A DNA stretch of 64,000 bases from Devosia riboflavina (GTDB lineage Bacteria > Pseudomonadota > Alphaproteobacteria > Rhizobiales > Devosiaceae): the NCBI RefSeq assembly GCF_000743575.1, contig NZ_JQGC01000026.1:20403-84402 (forward strand). The letters are read 5' to 3'. The position numbers were made by a program, and so were the translations under genes. Below are positions 61,807 to 64,000 of this stretch, one piece after another (the first letter of the stretch is position 1; each line of letters begins with the position of its first letter). Under the pieces are notes generated by a model that saw only the letters and a list, made by a program, of their open reading frames with translations, did not search any database and had not been told where the DNA came from.

Positions 61807-62150
61807 GGGATCCAAACAGTCCAGATGAGTGCAGCTGCAAGTGCGGAAACAGAAACAATCACAGAGGCCCAGATAGCCGCATCGACAATCCGCTCCCGCA
61901 TGCGCCGGTCGTACAGATCGGTAACGGGTGAAGGTTGGGATATTTCCTTTGGTGGATTAGCCGCGATGCCACCATGCACTTTGTCCTCATCGAGCAATGC
62001 ATGTAATGGCATATTGCGCGCGCTGACATGTAGACGAATAACGGCATTTAGGCGGAACCGCGCAGGTGGGTCGCCCCACTTCAGCCGTCGGAAAGCAAAC
62101 ACGTTGCCGTCCGAACGCTGAGCCTGACGCCTTGCCTGGTCTGCCATCAT
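61803..62150 (-). CDS. Hypothetical protein with a C-terminal membrane helix
   Basis: About 115 residues from the ATG pair at 62150/62147; a GTG at 62171 is the longest start. A basic N-terminal region (VFAFRRLKWGDPPARFRLNAVIRLHVSA) is followed by a single C-terminal hydrophobic helix (DAAIWASVIVSVSALAAALIWTVWIP), so it is a tail-anchored-type protein. It directly precedes and overlaps the HEPN-like gene by 4 bases. No family recognised. Confidence 0.6.
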   Translation of the reverse strand: MMADQARRQAQRSDGNVFAFRRLKWGDPPARFRLNAVIRLHVSARNMPLHALLDEDKVHGGIAANPPKEISQPSPVTDLYDRRMRERIVDAAIWASVIVSVSALAAALIWTVWIP

Positions 62151-62312
62151 GAAAGACTGCAAAGAGCTCACAAGTTTGTCTACGTCAGGCTGTCGGGACG
62201 ATTAATCAGAGCTTGCTTGAAGGGACGGGGCGCAAAGTGGTCCCGTGGTGTCCTTTCACCCTAGAGGTTTGGTAACCCCGGACCACGCCGCAACATGCCG
62301 ACCGGGTAAAGG

Positions 62313-63779
62313 TCACGTCGGTTCGACATTACCTGCAGCTGTCGGGCAAGTGCATGCTCGGTCTGTCACTGCAAATTCGTCCTGCAACGCCTGGGAAAAC
62401 CTTTCGGGCACCAATGCCAGCCTGTCGCGCAAGTACCGGTGAAACGGGTCAGACGACGGATTCGGCGCCGTGCGCAAGGCAGCGGTCAGCGTCGCCCCTT
62501 TCGCCAGGTCGCTGCTGCGCATGCGTACGGTAAGCGCGCCACGGGCGTCCGCACGATCGGCTACGACTAATATGATCAGCGAAGACGTAGCATCCTGTCG
62601 AAGCTCTTCGCAGCGCCAGGAAACCATGGTGCTACGACCTGATACGTCAGGAGCGTCCTGCGCGTAAAAGAGATCCGCACGCCTTTTCTCCCTCGACAGG
62701 TTAAACGAAGACGATGCAAGAGGCCCGAATGGCGCAGGCTCGTCCGGTGGCCGGATAAAATCGTCCCCAAGTTCCCGAAAGTCGTCTATTTCGAGGAAGC
62801 GGAGCGGCCCGGTCAACGAGGCTTCCAAATGAACCCTTTCGGCAGCACGATCGCCCTTGTTGCCGGCCAGCAGGCGCACGACCGCGATCGGCCCTTTGCG
62901 ACCTAAAACGACGGGTAGACCGTTCGACCAAGCCTGCACCTGGGTGACGAACTCCCTGTAGCCGGTTCGGTAGTCATCGAGGTGAGCTGCCGTCACCTCG
63001 CCGATCCGGGCCGGGAGCGGCATGTTGAAGGGCCCGGTGCCCATCAGGGCGCTGGGATAGCGCGCCTCCAGCTCCCGCCGGGGTGTTTCTGGGAAAGCTG
63101 CAAAAATTGATCCGGCAACCCTCGCGGCACAATGAGGACAAATGACTTCGGGCGGATATTCCAGGGTGTAAGAAGCGCTTTCCCCGTTGCTGTCTGGGAA
63201 TGCGATAAAAAGGTCCGGCTGGGGGTCGAGCTGGCGTTTGAGTTCCGCGATCTGCACATCTCGCTCGTCAGGCCCGTCGAGGCGTCTCCAGCTCGCTGGA
63301 GGTCTCACCACGGGCAGGCCGGCATGATGGGCGAGACGGATAGGCAATCCGTCATCGGACATGAAGATCAGGTTCTCGATATCCTGCGACATCCTGAAGG
63401 CTTCGGCGACGATTCGGTTGTCCGCGTCATCCAGATCGAACAGCTCTCCATCGAGATCCCTGGTCTTGAACAAGGGGCCAAACTCAAGCGTAACCAAAGG
63501 TTGCGAAGCGCGCAGCGTAATCGCCGCATAGTCGTTGCTTTCGAGACGAGCCGTCAGGCGGCTAAAGTCGGCGGCCCGTTTCCGCAGACGCCCGCTGCTA
63601 GACTTGTGGCTGTCCATCTCCGCGCTGACCTTAGTCGGAACAATAATTCGAACTGCGGAGGCACCAGGAACCAGTTCGGCCCAAGGCAGCTCACCTAAAG
63701 CACGAAATTCGATGAGGATGTTGGTGTCGACACAGAACGCGACGATATCCATCAGCGGCAGATCAGTATGGTTCGCCAT
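62313..63779 (-). CDS. Large PIN-domain protein
   Basis: 488 residues. N-terminal PIN domain (about 10-160) with VDTNILIEF (first Asp, D18), VSAEMDSH (Glu/Asp pair), DDADNRIV and FMSDDGLPIRLA (later acids), as in PhoH/VapC-type RNases. The remaining 320 residues have no recognised domain, but contain EVICPHCAARV, a possible zinc knuckle, and several strand-helix repeats. ATG at 63779 follows TAAAGG. Upstream in-frame codons continue to 63965 without a ribosome site. It may be a stand-alone RNA nuclease; target unknown. The last 221 bases of the window hold nothing else. Confidence 0.8.
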   Translation of the reverse strand: MANHTDLPLMDIVAFCVDTNILIEFRALGELPWAELVPGASAVRIIVPTKVSAEMDSHKSSSGRLRKRAADFSRLTARLESNDYAAITLRASQPLVTLEFGPLFKTRDLDGELFDLDDADNRIVAEAFRMSQDIENLIFMSDDGLPIRLAHHAGLPVVRPPASWRRLDGPDERDVQIAELKRQLDPQPDLFIAFPDSNGESASYTLEYPPEVICPHCAARVAGSIFAAFPETPRRELEARYPSALMGTGPFNMPLPARIGEVTAAHLDDYRTGYREFVTQVQAWSNGLPVVLGRKGPIAVVRLLAGNKGDRAAERVHLEASLTGPLRFLEIDDFRELGDDFIRPPDEPAPFGPLASSSFNLSREKRRADLFYAQDAPDVSGRSTMVSWRCEELRQDATSSLIILVVADRADARGALTVRMRSSDLAKGATLTAALRTAPNPSSDPFHRYLRDRLALVPERFSQALQDEFAVTDRACTCPTAAGNVEPT

Positions 63780-64000
63780 TATGCCTTTACCGCATCCGAC
63801 TCGGGTCCAGTTCTGGTCGGCAAGAAGTGCAGCTGAAAATCTTGCAGAAGAATGTCTGTGCTTCTGGCTTAATGCCAAAACCCAAGCCGCAGCAAGCTTC
63901 CAACATCGCGCCATTCGAATGGGGCGCGTTGCCGACTGGCAGCAGTCGACGCCATGCACGAACATGATGTAATCGTGGGAGCAGTGGCCACCAACGATGT

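Noticed and set aside
1..64000. CRISPR array, rRNA genes, intact insertion sequence, replication origin
   Set aside because: No regularly spaced repeats, no rRNA-like stretches, no transposase with intact terminal repeats and no origin-type iterons were seen.

Overview
The window reads as a chromosomal segment of an alphaproteobacterium of the order Hyphomicrobiales (Rhizobiales), perhaps a Devosia-like lineage. This is an inference from high GC, DUF2270/DUF2934/DUF6894 proteins, HisKA_2-type sensor kinase, several carbohydrate ABC operons, and four promoters that match the alphaproteobacterial general-stress sigma factor EcfG (GGAAC-N16/17-CGTT). No rRNA, CRISPR array or intact insertion sequence was seen.

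Left edge (0-5.7 kb): a truncated beta-rich ORF and its terminator, then a minus-strand three-gene cassette: GIY-YIG/DUF4357 protein, soluble FtsH-like AAA+/M41 zinc protease, tyrosine recombinase. This is the best candidate for an undescribed mobile or defence-type system. Behind it lie gene relics (an SBF-like transporter fragment and a second unrecognised one).

5.8-23 kb: DUF2270 and SLC13 membrane proteins; the treZ-treY trehalose operon with an EcfG-type promoter; a sensor kinase; and a run of small stress-type genes (DUF2934, a Gly/Gln-rich disordered protein with its own EcfG promoter, a ClpP-like protein, DUF6894, two Crp/Fnr regulators, a DUF2147-like protein, a MliC-like domain). 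A pyranose/sorbosone-type sugar dehydrogenase and a decayed beta-rich gene are also here.

23.4-31.1 kb: a LacI-controlled sugar ABC operon on the minus strand (lacI, FAD oxidoreductase, binding protein, two permeases, ATPase, TIM-barrel-like protein), with tandem operators and a REP-like double palindrome after the binding-protein gene.

31.2-39.1 kb: membrane PQQ glucose dehydrogenase and an SDR transcribed divergently from two facing EcfG promoters, a hybrid histidine kinase, and a DnaJ/VWA pair.

39.2-43 kb: a large imperfect inverted repeat, a PIN/RHH-like toxin-antitoxin pair, three tandem arginine tRNAs (CCG, CCT, TCT) and gpmI.

43-51.8 kb: a chromate/sulfur region with a PadR-ChrA module, a PAP2 phosphatase, an out-of-frame metallo-beta-lactamase/DsrE remnant facing an ArsR-rhodanese regulator, an MFS transporter, a YnfA relic, a rhodanese-ChrB/ChrA module and a second short tyrosine recombinase.

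52.1-60.1 kb: a second LacI-controlled ABC operon that includes a tandem glycerophosphodiesterase and an inositol-monophosphatase-family enzyme, suggesting uptake and hydrolysis of a glycerophosphodiester such as glycerophosphoinositol. 60.1-64 kb: a dead fused oligopeptide ABC ATPase, a coupled membrane/HEPN-like gene pair, and a 488-residue PIN-domain protein.
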